64,000 bases of DNA from Altererythrobacter sp. Its GTDB lineage: Bacteria > Pseudomonadota > Alphaproteobacteria > Sphingomonadales > Sphingomonadaceae. The DNA lies in the NCBI GenBank assembly GCA_031178065.1, contig JAPSJS010000003.1:40494-104493 (forward strand). The letters run 5' to 3'. The position numbers and the translations under genes were made by a program. Below the pieces are notes generated by a model. That model worked only from the letters and a program-made list of their open reading frames with translations. It did not search any database and was not told the DNA's origin. This document shows, in pieces, positions 33,343 through 42,592 of this stretch. Within the stretch, counting starts at the first letter, position 1; every line of letters starts with the position of its first letter.

Positions 33343-35895
33343 TCAGTAGCCGACGACGAGCGAGATGCTCGCCGCGCGCGGCGCGCCGATCTGGGCGAAG
33401 GGCACGCTGTCGAGCGAGCCGCCGTAGTAACCGACGTAGAGCTCGTCGAACAGGTTGGTGACGTTGAGCTGGAGCGCCGCTTCCTTGCCCGGCGCGAACT
33501 CGCCGAGATTGTAGCGCACGTCGAGATCGACCAGCGTGTAGGACGGCACCGTGGTCTCGTTCAGGTCGTTGACGAAGCGCTTGCCGGTGTACTTGACCTG
33601 TGCACCGAATTCGACGGGACCGAAGTTGATCTGACCACGCGCACCGACGGTGTACTTGGGCGAGCCGCTCTCGCGGCTCCCCGCGGTGGGAAGGTAGTAG
33701 TCTTGACCGACCGTGGCGACGGTGCAACCGAACTGCGCCGGATCGGGCAGGCCATCGTCATCGAGACCACACTGGCCGCCTAGAACGTCGTCCTTGATCT
33801 CGGAGTTGTTGAACGAGCCGAACACATAGAGCAGCGTGTTCGGAGTCGGGCTCCAGGCCACCGAGCCGTCGATGCCGTATTTGTCCACCCGGCCGAGGTT
33901 CCGGTAAAGTGTCTCGTCCAGGACCGGATCGTAGGCCGACGCAAGCCGGTTGTTGTAGCGCGTGTACCAGCCAGCGATCTGCGCCGTCAGGTTGCTGCCC
34001 AGACCGTAGCGCAGACCGACGTCGAAGCTGTCGGTCGTTTCCGGAACCGGCTGCGATTGGCGAACGTCTGCCAAGTAGAGCGAGTCGTAGAGCGGATCGG
34101 TGCCCGGCACCGAAAGCCCCTTGGCATAGTTGGCAAACAAGGAGACGTTGCCGAAGTCATAGGTCAGGCCGATGTTCGGGAGCAGCTTGTCGTACTTGTA
34201 GGTGCGCGTCTGCGGCGGGGCGTTTTCCGGATTAGCCGCTTCGTAAGCGGCCGTGTCCTGATTGCCGAGACAGTCGACGAAGCCCGATGCCGAGGTCGTG
34301 AAGCAGTTCTGATTCAGCTCGCGCTTGAAGAACGGAAGCCGCAGCCCGGCTACAACGCCGAGCGGACCGAACGTGCCGCTATATTCGCCCGACACCTGGT
34401 TGAGGATGGCGTAGGACAGACGATCACGCTTGTTCAGGGCGTATCCGTCCGAGGTGAGAACCGGATCGTTCATCGGGAAGACGTCGAACGGCTCACCATT
34501 CGCCCGCAGGAAGCCCGTCTGACCTGTCTGCCGGTGACGCGCATGGTCGAGCGTATAGGCCAGGCGGACGCGGTGATCGTCGTTGATGTCGTAGATCAGG
34601 TTCGCGATGACGCCATAACGGTCGGTCCGCGTCTGGCTGGGGTCGATACCGGCCACACGATCGAGCAGATCGCCGTCACCGTTGAGGTCCATGCCGTAGT
34701 AGTAACCGCCGCCGATGAAGCCGGTGTACTGTACGCCGCCGATCGTCTGGAAACCTTCGCGAAGATCTTCCACGCCGCCGCCATTCGCCTTGACGTACTG
34801 GAAGCTCGGATCGACGGTCAGGGTCAGGCCGTCGGACAGAGTGAAGCGCGACGAACCGCGGATATTGCCGGTGTTCGACGGGTTGTAGCGACGGTCGAAT
34901 TCGACGCCGCAGTTGCCGCTGGTCGCGCCGTCGGACCAGGTGTCGGCAACGCCCGGCGTGCCCTGACCGAAGCCGCCGCCAAGCTGGCTCGCGGGAATCG
35001 TGCAGGGATAATTGATGTCGTAGAACCGCTCACGGCCTTCGCCATTCTGCACCATCTCCTTGAGATCGAGCACGTTGAACGAGCCGAAGAAGTTGTTGCG
35101 GTTCTCGTTGTAGTGACCGGCCACGGAGATGAAGTCGCCGTTCGACCCGATCTCCTGATAGAGACGGCCGTTGTACTGCTGCTTGCGGACTTCGCCGTAG
35201 TTGTTGAACGGATTGTCGTAGCGGGTCCACGAAGCCGACACGAACGCCCGCGTGCCGAAGCCGGTGATATCGCCGGTATCGACCATGCCGAACGCGCGAA
35301 CGTAGGGGCGGTCGCCGGCGCCCTCGGCGAAAATGTTGCCGTAGCTTGCCGTCGCAACGACACCGAACGTTTCGTCAGGAACCCGCGTGCGCAGGTTCAC
35401 CGTGCCGCCGGTCGCCGAGGCCGTGGGGCTGTCGACGTCGGTCACGCCGAGGTTGACGTTGACCTGCTCGAGGATCTCGGGGTCGATCTGCTGGTTGGTG
35501 TAGAGCGCGTAGTTGCCCGAGTCATTGAGCGGCAGACCGTCGAGCGTCTGCGACACGCGATCGGCGCCGAAGCCGCGGATGGTGAAGCCACCGCCGCCCG
35601 AACCCCAGGGGTCGTTGTTCTGGAAGCTGACGCCGGGAACGAGGTTGATGATGTCGTTCACGGTCTGGCCGGGACGCTGACGCCGGATCACTTCCTCGGT
35701 CAGCACCTGCTTCGCCTTCGGAGTGTCGGGCACATCGACACCGCCGACGTCGGAGTCGCGCGTGCCGGTCACGATGATGACGTCGTCGTTCTCGAAGTCG
35801 ACGGAGCCGGTGGACTGGGCATGTGCCGTGGAAGGCATCACGGCCGCGGCGGAAAGGCTGACGACGCTGGCAGCCAGGAGGTACTTGAGCTTCAT
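33343..35895 (-). CDS. TonB-dependent receptor, 850 aa
   Basis: 850 residues. Signal peptide ending AHA (about residue 26), TonB-box-like DVIIVTGTRD, plug domain with VNDIINLVPGVSFQNND, FTIRGFGADRVSQTLDGLPL and GTVNLRTR, and a barrel ending with an aromatic C-terminal residue (SLVVGY). The ligand is not evident; the plug resembles sphingomonad receptors for sugars, siderophores or vitamins. It is a single-gene unit with its own terminator. Confidence 0.92.
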   Translation of the reverse strand: MKLKYLLAASVVSLSAAAVMPSTAHAQSTGSVDFENDDVIIVTGTRDSDVGGVDVPDTPKAKQVLTEEVIRRQRPGQTVNDIINLVPGVSFQNNDPWGSGGGGFTIRGFGADRVSQTLDGLPLNDSGNYALYTNQQIDPEILEQVNVNLGVTDVDSPTASATGGTVNLRTRVPDETFGVVATASYGNIFAEGAGDRPYVRAFGMVDTGDITGFGTRAFVSASWTRYDNPFNNYGEVRKQQYNGRLYQEIGSNGDFISVAGHYNENRNNFFGSFNVLDLKEMVQNGEGRERFYDINYPCTIPASQLGGGFGQGTPGVADTWSDGATSGNCGVEFDRRYNPSNTGNIRGSSRFTLSDGLTLTVDPSFQYVKANGGGVEDLREGFQTIGGVQYTGFIGGGYYYGMDLNGDGDLLDRVAGIDPSQTRTDRYGVIANLIYDINDDHRVRLAYTLDHARHRQTGQTGFLRANGEPFDVFPMNDPVLTSDGYALNKRDRLSYAILNQVSGEYSGTFGPLGVVAGLRLPFFKRELNQNCFTTSASGFVDCLGNQDTAAYEAANPENAPPQTRTYKYDKLLPNIGLTYDFGNVSLFANYAKGLSVPGTDPLYDSLYLADVRQSQPVPETTDSFDVGLRYGLGSNLTAQIAGWYTRYNNRLASAYDPVLDETLYRNLGRVDKYGIDGSVAWSPTPNTLLYVFGSFNNSEIKDDVLGGQCGLDDDGLPDPAQFGCTVATVGQDYYLPTAGSRESGSPKYTVGARGQINFGPVEFGAQVKYTGKRFVNDLNETTVPSYTLVDLDVRYNLGEFAPGKEAALQLNVTNLFDELYVGYYGGSLDSVPFAQIGAPRAASISLVVGY

Positions 35896-35977
35896 GAAAA
35901 CGATCCCTTCGGTGAGGCTCGGTTACGGGGGTGGAAACGGATGCCGGGCCGATAGGCACGAACCGCGACGCTAGGAA

Positions 35978-36002
35978 GTCACTTTTGTTACCAAATAGTG
36001 AC
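35978..36002. promoter_or_regulatory. Inverted repeat upstream of the TonB receptor gene
   Basis: GTCACT at 35978-35983 and AGTGAC at 35997-36002, separated by an A+T-rich 13 bases, 83 bases upstream of the receptor start in an otherwise G+C-rich gap. It may be an operator or promoter region; no known regulator consensus was recognised. Confidence 0.3.
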
Positions 36003-36133
36003 AGTCCCGCGCCTCACGCCTCCAACTCCTCGGCAATTCGCGAGAACGCGCGGATTCGCTGGGGTTTCGCGCTGTTGCTGCAATGCAACATCACGAGAGA
36101 TTCTTGCGATCCGGTGGAAAACCGGCGTCGATC

Positions 36134-37063
36134 TCAGACGAGATTGATCTCGCGCAGCCGCTGCATCAGGAAATCATGGCTCGATATCGGGACGGGGTGA
36201 GGCTCGCTCGACTCGGGGTCGATGCAGCTTTCCAGCGTCTCGATCGTAAAATCAGGTCGGAAGTGGAGGAAGAACGGCATCGAGTAGCGCGACCGATAAG
36301 CCGCCTCGCCGCGCGGATTGACCACGCGGTGCGTGGTCGAGCGGAGCCTGCCGTTGGTCAGCCGGTCGAGCATGTCGCCGATATTCACCACCAGCGCGCC
36401 TTCCGGAACCTCGATCGCCTTCCATTCGCCGCTTGCGGTCAACAGCTCGAGCCCGGCCTCCTCGGCGCCGAGCAGCAGGGTGATCGTATTGATGTCGCCG
36501 TGCGCAGCGGCACGGATCGCGCCCTCGGCGTCCGAGCCGGTCAGCGGCGGATAGTGCAGCAGCCGCATGACCGAATTGCCGTCTTCCACCGTCTTGGCGA
36601 ACCAGTCCTGCGGCAGATCCAGGTGGAGCGCGATCGCCTCCAGCACGCGCGCGCCGGCCTTTTCGAATGCGGCGTAGAGCGCTTCGAAGGTCTCCCGGAA
36701 GTCGGCGATCTCGGTCGGCCAGACGTTCGGCGCCATGTATTCGGCGAGCGGATGACCTTCCGGCAGCGAGCGGCCGACGTGCCAGAATTCCTTGAGATCG
36801 TGGACCGAAGCATCCTTGGCCTTCTCGGTGCCGAACGGAGTGTATCCGCGCGCGCCGCCGCCGCCGGGGATGTGGTAGGCGCGTTTGACCTCGTCCGGCA
36901 GGGCGAAGAACGCCTTGGAGAGGTCTTCCGCCTTCGCGATCAGGTCGGCAGGGATGCCGTGATCGCGGATCACCGCGAAGCCGTACTCCTCGAAGCTGCG
37001 GCCGATCTCCTCCGAAACTTCGGACAGCGGGCGGGCGATGGAAACGGAAGCGATCTCGGACAT
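36134..37063 (-). CDS. 2-oxoglutarate-dependent Fe(II) oxygenase, isopenicillin-N-synthase-like
   Basis: 309 residues. DIOX_N domain at the start (AFFALPDEVKRAYH, GARGYTPFGTEKAKD) and the catalytic 2OG-Fe(II) domain with the metal triad in AAHGDINTITLLL (HxD) and STTHRVVNP (distal His), and the 2OG-binding Arg-x-Ser in RYSMPFFLHF. Relatives hydroxylate or desaturate small molecules; substrate unknown. The downstream side borders the receptor promoter region; upstream, the CNT transporter ends 26 bases away on the same strand, so the two may be co-transcribed. Confidence 0.93.
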   Translation of the reverse strand: MSEIASVSIARPLSEVSEEIGRSFEEYGFAVIRDHGIPADLIAKAEDLSKAFFALPDEVKRAYHIPGGGGARGYTPFGTEKAKDASVHDLKEFWHVGRSLPEGHPLAEYMAPNVWPTEIADFRETFEALYAAFEKAGARVLEAIALHLDLPQDWFAKTVEDGNSVMRLLHYPPLTGSDAEGAIRAAAHGDINTITLLLGAEEAGLELLTASGEWKAIEVPEGALVVNIGDMLDRLTNGRLRSTTHRVVNPRGEAAYRSRYSMPFFLHFRPDFTIETLESCIDPESSEPHPVPISSHDFLMQRLREINLV

Positions 37064-37089
37064 GGCTGCGACTCAATAGGGGCTGCGAC

Positions 37090-38397
37090 TCAATAAGGTA
37101 GGAACAGGCCCGCCAGCGCAGCGCTCATCAGATTGGCGAGACTGCCCGCGGCCAGCGCGCGCAGGCCCAGCTTCGCGATGACCGGGCGCTGATTCGGCGC
37201 GAGTCCGCCCGTAACCGCCATCTGGATCGCAATCGAGGAAAAATTGGCGAAGCCGCAGAGGGCGAAGGTGATGATCGCGCGGCTACGGTCCGTCAGCGCC
37301 TCGAGCTGGCCGAGCTCGATGAAGGCCACGAATTCGTTGAGCACGATCTTGGTGCCGAACAGCCCGCCCGCGACGCCCGCCTCTTCCCACGGCACCCCGA
37401 TCAGGAACATGACCGGCGCGAACAGCCAGCCGAGCACCATCTGGAACGATAGCTCCGGTTGCCCGAACAGCCCGCCGGCCGCTCCCAGGATGCCGTTGGC
37501 AAGGGCCACCAGAGCGACGAAGGCCAGAACCATGGCACCGACCGCCACGGCCAGCTTGACACCCGTCTGAGCGCCCTGTGCGGCCGCCTCGATGATATTG
37601 GCGGGCCTGTGCCCTTCCTCGAACGTCTCCGCCACCTCGACTTCGTGGGCCTTGTCGCCTTCGGTGATCGCGGCGGGTCCCTCGGCGCTGATCCGGCCCC
37701 GGGGCAGCACGATCTGCCCTTCCGCCTCGGGCGAGGGTTCGTCGTCGTCGGGCATGATGATCTTCGCCATCAGGATGCCGCCGGGGGCCGACATGAATGC
37801 GGCAGCGAGCAGGAATGGCAGGTATTCGTTGCCGAGCAATCCGGCGTAGGCCGCGAGGATCGTCCCCGCGACACCGGCCATGCCGACACTCATCAGCGTG
37901 AACAGCCGGCTGGGGGAGAGGGCGGCGAGGTAAGGGCGGACCACCAGCGGGCTTTCCGACTGGCCGACGAAAATGTTCGCCGCGGCACCGAGCGATTCCA
38001 CCCGGCTGATGCCGGTGACCCAGCCGATCGCCCCGCCGACCCAGCGCACCACGCGCTGCATCACGCCGAGGTAGTAGAGGATCGAGACGATCGAGGCGAA
38101 GAACACGATCACGGGCAGAGCGCCGAGCGCGAAGGTATTCTCCAGGGGGTTGTCCGCCCCGAAGAGGAACGCGGTGCCCGCATCGGCGTAGGACAGGAGC
38201 GCCGCGACCCCGTCGCTCATACCCTTGATCGCCGCCCGTCCCCACGGCGTGCGCAGAACCAGGAATGCAAGCAGGGCCTGCAGGGCAAAGGCCGCGGCTA
38301 CCACCCGCAGGCGGATGCGGCGCTTGCCCGTCGACAGCAGAAAGGCGAGCGCCAGGATAGCAACGATCCCGAGCAGGCTGGTGACGATTGGATGCAT
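37090..38397 (-). CDS. NupC-type concentrative nucleoside transporter (CNT)
   Basis: 435 residues, about nine to ten membrane segments. CNT features: [37 protein letters not shown] (nucleoside-binding region), [17 protein letters not shown] and, late, [12 protein letters not shown] and [15 protein letters not shown]. These carriers bring in nucleosides with H+ or Na+. An acidic cytosolic loop (about residues 215-250) is longer than in NupC. Same direction as the 2OG oxygenase gene, which follows 26 bases later. Confidence 0.95.
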   Translation of the reverse strand: MHPIVTSLLGIVAILALAFLLSTGKRRIRLRVVAAAFALQALLAFLVLRTPWGRAAIKGMSDGVAALLSYADAGTAFLFGADNPLENTFALGALPVIVFFASIVSILYYLGVMQRVVRWVGGAIGWVTGISRVESLGAAANIFVGQSESPLVVRPYLAALSPSRLFTLMSVGMAGVAGTILAAYAGLLGNEYLPFLLAAAFMSAPGGILMAKIIMPDDDEPSPEAEGQIVLPRGRISAEGPAAITEGDKAHEVEVAETFEEGHRPANIIEAAAQGAQTGVKLAVAVGAMVLAFVALVALANGILGAAGGLFGQPELSFQMVLGWLFAPVMFLIGVPWEEAGVAGGLFGTKIVLNEFVAFIELGQLEALTDRSRAIITFALCGFANFSSIAIQMAVTGGLAPNQRPVIAKLGLRALAAGSLANLMSAALAGLFLPY

Positions 38398-38519
38398 GGA
38401 TAGCCCTGTTCGGCGAGATACCTATGCCGCTCTCTTGCCTGCCCGGCATCCACAGTCAAACCGGCAGCGCCGCTTAGCCACGCTTCCCTTTTTGCCGGCG
38501 AGACAATAGGCGACCTTCC

Positions 38520-39188
38520 ATGAACGACGCGCCCGCTGCCAACTCCATCCCCCGCTCGCTGTTCGTCTTCGCGCTGGTCTATGGCGGGATGACGGTTCTG
38601 GCGGGGTTCCTCGCGGTCAAGCAGGTCATGCTGTGGCCCACCTCGCTGGGGGTGGAATCGGGCATCTTCGCATTTCTGATCCTGGTCGTGCTGTCGAGCG
38701 CGACCGCGCAGGTTCACGGAGCGCCGGCAGCCAACCGGCTGGTGGTCTGGGGCTTCCTGCCGCTCGCCATGTCGATCGTGCTGATCCTGGTGGTCCTGCG
38801 CCTGCCGGCCGACCCGGCGATGTGGCCTGAAGGGCTCGAGGCGTTCCAGCTCATCCACGCGACCACGCCGCGGATCATGGCCGCCGGCCCGGTCGCCTAT
38901 CTCGTTTCGCTGCTGCTCAACGTGTGGATCTTCTCCAGGCTGCGCGGAGAGGGCGATGCGAACGGCAGCGCCGGCCTGATGGTGCGCGGCGCGATCGCCT
39001 CGGCGCTCAGTCAGGCGATCGATTCAGTCATCTTCATCACGCTCGCCTTCGGCGGAGAGCGCGAGATCGGATCGCTCATCGCGGGCCAGGCACTGGCGAA
39101 GATCGTGCTGTCGCTCGTCCTCGTGCCCTTCCTGATTGCGATCGCGGTGAAGATCGCGCGGCGGCTCGACCGGGGCCAGCCCGAGTAG
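38520..39188 (+). CDS. Queuosine precursor transporter (YhhQ/DUF165)
   Basis: 222 residues, six membrane segments. DUF165 pattern: ARG-free TPRIMAAGPVAYLVSLLLNVWIFSRLR followed by AIASALSQAIDSVIFITLAF and a final membrane segment. YhhQ imports the queuine precursors preQ0/preQ1 for tRNA modification. The gene is divergent from the CNT transporter with a 122-base gap. Confidence 0.88.
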   Translation: MNDAPAANSIPRSLFVFALVYGGMTVLAGFLAVKQVMLWPTSLGVESGIFAFLILVVLSSATAQVHGAPAANRLVVWGFLPLAMSIVLILVVLRLPADPAMWPEGLEAFQLIHATTPRIMAAGPVAYLVSLLLNVWIFSRLRGEGDANGSAGLMVRGAIASALSQAIDSVIFITLAFGGEREIGSLIAGQALAKIVLSLVLVPFLIAIAVKIARRLDRGQPE

Positions 39189-39189
39189 C

Positions 39190-39450
39190 CTAGGTTTTCC
39201 CCGCCGCGTCGAGCAGGTCCATGAAGTTGCGGGCCGCTTCGCGCTCTTCGTGGCTTTCGAAGACCTCGTCCAGATCGGGCGCGGCGCCAAGCATGTAGAG
39301 CAGGCTCCACAGCGCAAAGCGCTTGCCGGGATCGGTCTCCAGCCCGAGATCCACCTGGCACCGCTCGACTCCCGCAGCTAGCGCGGACGCGGGCACGGAA
39401 TCGATGTCGTCGGTAGCAAAATAGCGGCGGAGAAGGTCATCGAGGTCCAT
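39190..39450 (-). CDS. Conserved small helical protein, 86 aa
   Basis: 86 residues, acidic and mostly helical (MDLDDLLRRYFATDDIDSVP start; FALWSLLYMLGAAPDLDEVF middle; REAARNFMDLLDAAGK end). No signal peptide or membrane helix and no motif I recognise. The composition and codon use match its neighbours, and the stop codon lies one base from that of the convergent YhhQ gene, so it is very probably a real gene of unknown function. Confidence 0.7.
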   Translation of the reverse strand: MDLDDLLRRYFATDDIDSVPASALAAGVERCQVDLGLETDPGKRFALWSLLYMLGAAPDLDEVFESHEEREAARNFMDLLDAAGKT

Positions 39451-39500
39451 CGGGGATACCTAGCGCAGATCGCGGCCAGCGGCCATGCACCGCCGGCACC

Positions 39501-39965
39501 TCAATCCAGCGGCAGCTCGGTGGTCGCCTTGATCTCGGACAGGGCAACGGTGGAATTGATCTCCTGAACGCCGGGCAGCTTGCTGAGCTGATCGAAGAAG
39601 AAGCGTTCGTAGGCGTCGATGTCCTTCGCCACGACCCGCAGCATGAAATCCATCGTCCCCATCAGGACATAGGCATCGAGCACTTCGGGAAAGCCGCGGA
39701 TCGTTTCGCTGAACTCGTCGAGATTGGCGCGGCCGTGGGCGTTGAGCTTCACCTGGGCGAAGACGTGGGCATTGAGGCCGACTTTGCGCCGGTCGACGAT
39801 CGCTACGCGCTTGCGGATGTAGCCCTCGCGCTCGAGCCGATCGATGCGGCGCCAGCAGGGTGAGGCGGAGAGGCCCACCCGTTCGGCGATCTGCGCCGTC
39901 GTCTGATTCGCATCGCGCTGCAATTCGCGGAGAATCTTTTTCTCGTATCGATCAAGCTCGGACAT
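39501..39965 (-). CDS. Lrp/AsnC family transcriptional regulator
   Basis: 154 residues. N-terminal winged helix-turn-helix (TTAQIAERVGLSASPCWRRIDRLEREGYI, about residues 18-46) and the C-terminal RAM/ACT-like ligand domain (NAHVFAQVKLN, AYVLMGTMDFMLRVVAKD, QEINSTVALSEIK). Lrp-type proteins sense amino acids. It is divergent from the leucine dehydrogenase gene across 128 bases, so control of that gene by leucine or another branched-chain amino acid is likely. Confidence 0.95.
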   Translation of the reverse strand: MSELDRYEKKILRELQRDANQTTAQIAERVGLSASPCWRRIDRLEREGYIRKRVAIVDRRKVGLNAHVFAQVKLNAHGRANLDEFSETIRGFPEVLDAYVLMGTMDFMLRVVAKDIDAYERFFFDQLSKLPGVQEINSTVALSEIKATTELPLD

Positions 39966-40093
39966 CTGTTTCGTATAATGCCTTATCGTGGGTATAACTA
40001 TCCCTCAAACAAACTGCGCCGCTGCCAAAACGACAAAGTTTCTCCGGCGGACCGGTGCGATGATCGTCGCAAGCTCGTGAAGGAGAGACTTGC

Positions 40094-41146
40094 ATGGTTG
40101 CCCGCCCCGCCCGCCTGACCCCGCCACTGCAGTGTGTGCCGCTGCGCGACCCCGAGAGCGATCTCGAAGGCGTGATCGTCATCCACTCGACCGCGCTGGG
40201 ACCAGGGGCCGGCGGATGCCGCTTCTGGAGCTACCCCGACATGGACCGCGCACGGGCCGATGCGATGCGGCTGGCCGAAGGGATGAGTTACAAGAACGCG
40301 CTCGCCGGCCTGCCGCTCGGCGGCGCCAAGGCGGTCCTGCGCAGGCCGGAGGGAGAATTCGACCGCGCGCGCCTGTTCCGCGCCTTCGGCCGTGCGGTCG
40401 AGGAACTCGGCGGGCGTTACGTCACGGCCGAGGATGTCGGCACTTCGGTCGCCGACATGCAGGAAGTCGCAAGGGCCACGCGCCACGTCGCGGGCTTGCC
40501 GCCTGCCGAAGGGCGCGCGGGCGGCGATCCCTCGCCCTGGACGGCGCACGGCGTGTTCGAATCGATGCAGGCCGCGGCCGCCTTTGCGCTCGGCAGCGGT
40601 CTGGCAGGCCGGACCGTGGCCGTGCAGGGAACGGGCAATGTCGGCGCGGACCTCTGCCGCCATCTGGCCGAGGCCGGTGCGCGCCTGGTCATTGCGGATC
40701 CGAACCCCGCGCAGCGCGAGGAGCTGCGCGCCACGCTCGGCGCAAAGGTCGTCGGAGTGGACGAGATCGCCGAAGTCGAGGCGGACGTATTCGCGCCGTG
40801 TGCGCTCGGGGGCGTGCTGACCCGCGAGAGCGTCAGCACGCTGAGGGCGCGGTTGGTCTGCGGCGCCGCGAACAACCAGCTCGCCAGCCCCGAGGTCGGC
40901 GCCATGCTGCTCGACCGGGGAATCGCCTACGTCCCGGACTACGTCGCAAACGCAGGCGGGATCATCAGCGTGTCTGCCGAGTACCTTGGCGAGACCGAAG
41001 CCGATGTGGCGCAGCGTGTCGCTGCCATTGCCCCGCGCGTTGCCGAGATCCTCGATCGCGCCGCACGCGAAGGCCGCTCGTCCGCTGCTGTTGCCGACGA
41101 GATGGCGGAAGAAGTCATCGCCCGGGCGCAGCGAGCGGCAGCCTGA
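40094..41146 (+). CDS. Leu/Phe/Val dehydrogenase
   Basis: 350 residues, usual length for leucine dehydrogenases. Catalytic region MSYKNALAGLPLGGAKAVL, with the conserved Lys pair, and the Rossmann motif GTGNVGADLCRHLAEAGA; later CGAANNQLASPEVG and PDYVANAGGII. The enzyme deaminates branched-chain amino acids to 2-oxoacids with NAD+. The latter are E1 substrates, though the E1 gene lies 30 kb away. GAAGGAGAG precedes the start. Divergent from the Lrp regulator. Confidence 0.95.
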   Translation: MVARPARLTPPLQCVPLRDPESDLEGVIVIHSTALGPGAGGCRFWSYPDMDRARADAMRLAEGMSYKNALAGLPLGGAKAVLRRPEGEFDRARLFRAFGRAVEELGGRYVTAEDVGTSVADMQEVARATRHVAGLPPAEGRAGGDPSPWTAHGVFESMQAAAAFALGSGLAGRTVAVQGTGNVGADLCRHLAEAGARLVIADPNPAQREELRATLGAKVVGVDEIAEVEADVFAPCALGGVLTRESVSTLRARLVCGAANNQLASPEVGAMLLDRGIAYVPDYVANAGGIISVSAEYLGETEADVAQRVAAIAPRVAEILDRAAREGRSSAAVADEMAEEVIARAQRAAA

Positions 41147-41159
41147 GGCGCATTTTGCA

Positions 41160-41405
41160 ATGCACCAGTTCCGTATCGACGCGATTGCCGACCCGCAGTC
41201 GCTGCCGCGCGTGGCCGACGCATTCGCGCAGCGCGGGATCATTCCCGACACCGTCTCGGCGCGCTTCGACGGCGATACCGTGCGGATCGAAGTGACGGTT
41301 TCGGGGCTGGATCCCCGGCAGGCGGCGGTCGTCGCGGCGAAGCTGGGCGCAACCGTGGTGGCTATCGCGGTGAGGCTCCAGGCGGTGGAGGAAGTCTTCG
41401 CCTAG
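41160..41405 (+). CDS. Small ACT-like domain protein, 81 aa
   Basis: 81 residues from the ATG at 41160, 13 bases after the dehydrogenase stop. The predicted beta-alpha-beta-beta-alpha-beta order (FRIDAIADPQSLPRVADAFAQRG, then TVSARFDGDTVRIEVTVSG, then a helix DPRQAAVVAAKLGA and a last strand) resembles a single ACT domain like those that regulate amino-acid enzymes. Co-transcription with leucine dehydrogenase suggests an amino-acid sensor or regulatory subunit. The longer upstream frame shadows the dehydrogenase gene. Confidence 0.7.
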   Translation: MHQFRIDAIADPQSLPRVADAFAQRGIIPDTVSARFDGDTVRIEVTVSGLDPRQAAVVAAKLGATVVAIAVRLQAVEEVFA

Positions 41406-42592
41406 GGCCGAGGTTCCTCGCCCTGCGCGGCAAGGATGCGCAGCACGTTGCCGCTCCACATCTTCTCGATATCGGCGTCGGAGTAGCCCGCGGCCTCGAG
41501 CCGCTCGGTCACCTTGGGAAGCGCCGAAATATCCTCGATCCCCGCAAGGCCGCCGCCGCCGTCCCAGTCGGCGCCGAAGCAGATATGATCCACCCCGCCG
41601 ACTTCGATCGCGCGCAGGACCATCGCCATGTAGTCTTCGAAATCGGCGGCCCACATGGGCTCGGTCTTGTCGAGTTCGCGCCACTTGCGGGTGAGTTCGG
41701 CCTGCTCGTCCGGCGTCATCCCCCCGATCTGCTCGTACTGCCCGAACAGCTCGGCGCGCGCGGGCGTCATGTTCATCTCCGACATGAAGATGGTCGAGAT
41801 GCACATCGCGCCGCCTTTCGCCGCGAGCTTGCGCAGACGCTCCTCGTCGAGATTGCGCGGGTGATCGTAGGCCGAGCGCAGGCTCGAATGCGAAAGGATG
41901 ATCGGGTACTTCGACAGCTCGAGAAGCTGGTCGAACGCGGCGTCCGAGGAGTGGCTGGCGTCGATGACGATGCCGAGCCGGTTCATCTCCGCCACCCATT
42001 TCCTGCCGAGGGGACTCAGGCCGTTCCAGCGCGCTTCGCCGGTTGCGGAATCGGCGAACTGGTTGGTCGCCGAATGCACCGGGCCGGCCATGCGGACGCC
42101 CTCGTCGTAGAATTCCTGCAGCAGCGAGAGATCCTCGCCCAGCGGATAGCTGTTCTCGATTGCCTTGAACGCGATCAGCTTACCCTCGGCATTCAGCCGC
42201 CGCGCGTCCCCGGCCGTGAGCGCGGGGGCGATAGCATCGCCGTGCTTCGCGATAATGCCGTCGATCAGGTCCGACCGCTCGCGCGCAAAGGCCAGCGCGT
42301 CGGCATAGCCTTCGGGCGTCAGCGGACCCTGCTCGGTATAGATGACGAAGAACCCGCCATCGAGCGCACCGTCCTTCATCCGCGGAATGTCGAGCTGCAC
42401 GAGGTCGCTCGCCAGCGCGTGCCGGTCTGCGAAGCTCCACCCTTCGCGCTCGAAATGGAGCGGCGTGTCGAGGTGGGTGTCGAGCACCAGCATGTCCGCG
42501 TGCACCGGTGCAGGCAACGCGGTCTTCTCTTCGCCTGCGGCCGAGCAGGACGCGAGCGCCGTGGCGGCGAGCAGCAGGGCGGGCTTCTTCAT
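41402..42592 (-). CDS. Membrane dipeptidase (M19), lipoprotein, canonical active site
   Basis: 396 residues. Lipoprotein signal with lipobox ASC (Cys16). M19/renal dipeptidase metal ligands are intact: HxD in DTHLDTP (His40, Asp42), Glu in AIENSYP, His in IDASHSS and His in ILSHSSLRS, with DHPRNL after. M19 enzymes split L,L-, L,D- and some D-containing dipeptides in the periplasm. Last gene of a six-gene minus-strand operon; its ATG overlaps the stop of the serine hydrolase gene (ATGA). The 3' end overlaps the ACT-like gene by 4 bases. Confidence 0.94.
   Translation of the reverse strand: MKKPALLLAATALASCSAAGEEKTALPAPVHADMLVLDTHLDTPLHFEREGWSFADRHALASDLVQLDIPRMKDGALDGGFFVIYTEQGPLTPEGYADALAFARERSDLIDGIIAKHGDAIAPALTAGDARRLNAEGKLIAFKAIENSYPLGEDLSLLQEFYDEGVRMAGPVHSATNQFADSATGEARWNGLSPLGRKWVAEMNRLGIVIDASHSSDAAFDQLLELSKYPIILSHSSLRSAYDHPRNLDEERLRKLAAKGGAMCISTIFMSEMNMTPARAELFGQYEQIGGMTPDEQAELTRKWRELDKTEPMWAADFEDYMAMVLRAIEVGGVDHICFGADWDGGGGLAGIEDISALPKVTERLEAAGYSDADIEKMWSGNVLRILAAQGEEPRP

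Noticed and set aside
34057..35955. 632-codon plus-strand open frame
   Set aside because: Antisense to the large TonB receptor; composition is atypical and no family features are visible.
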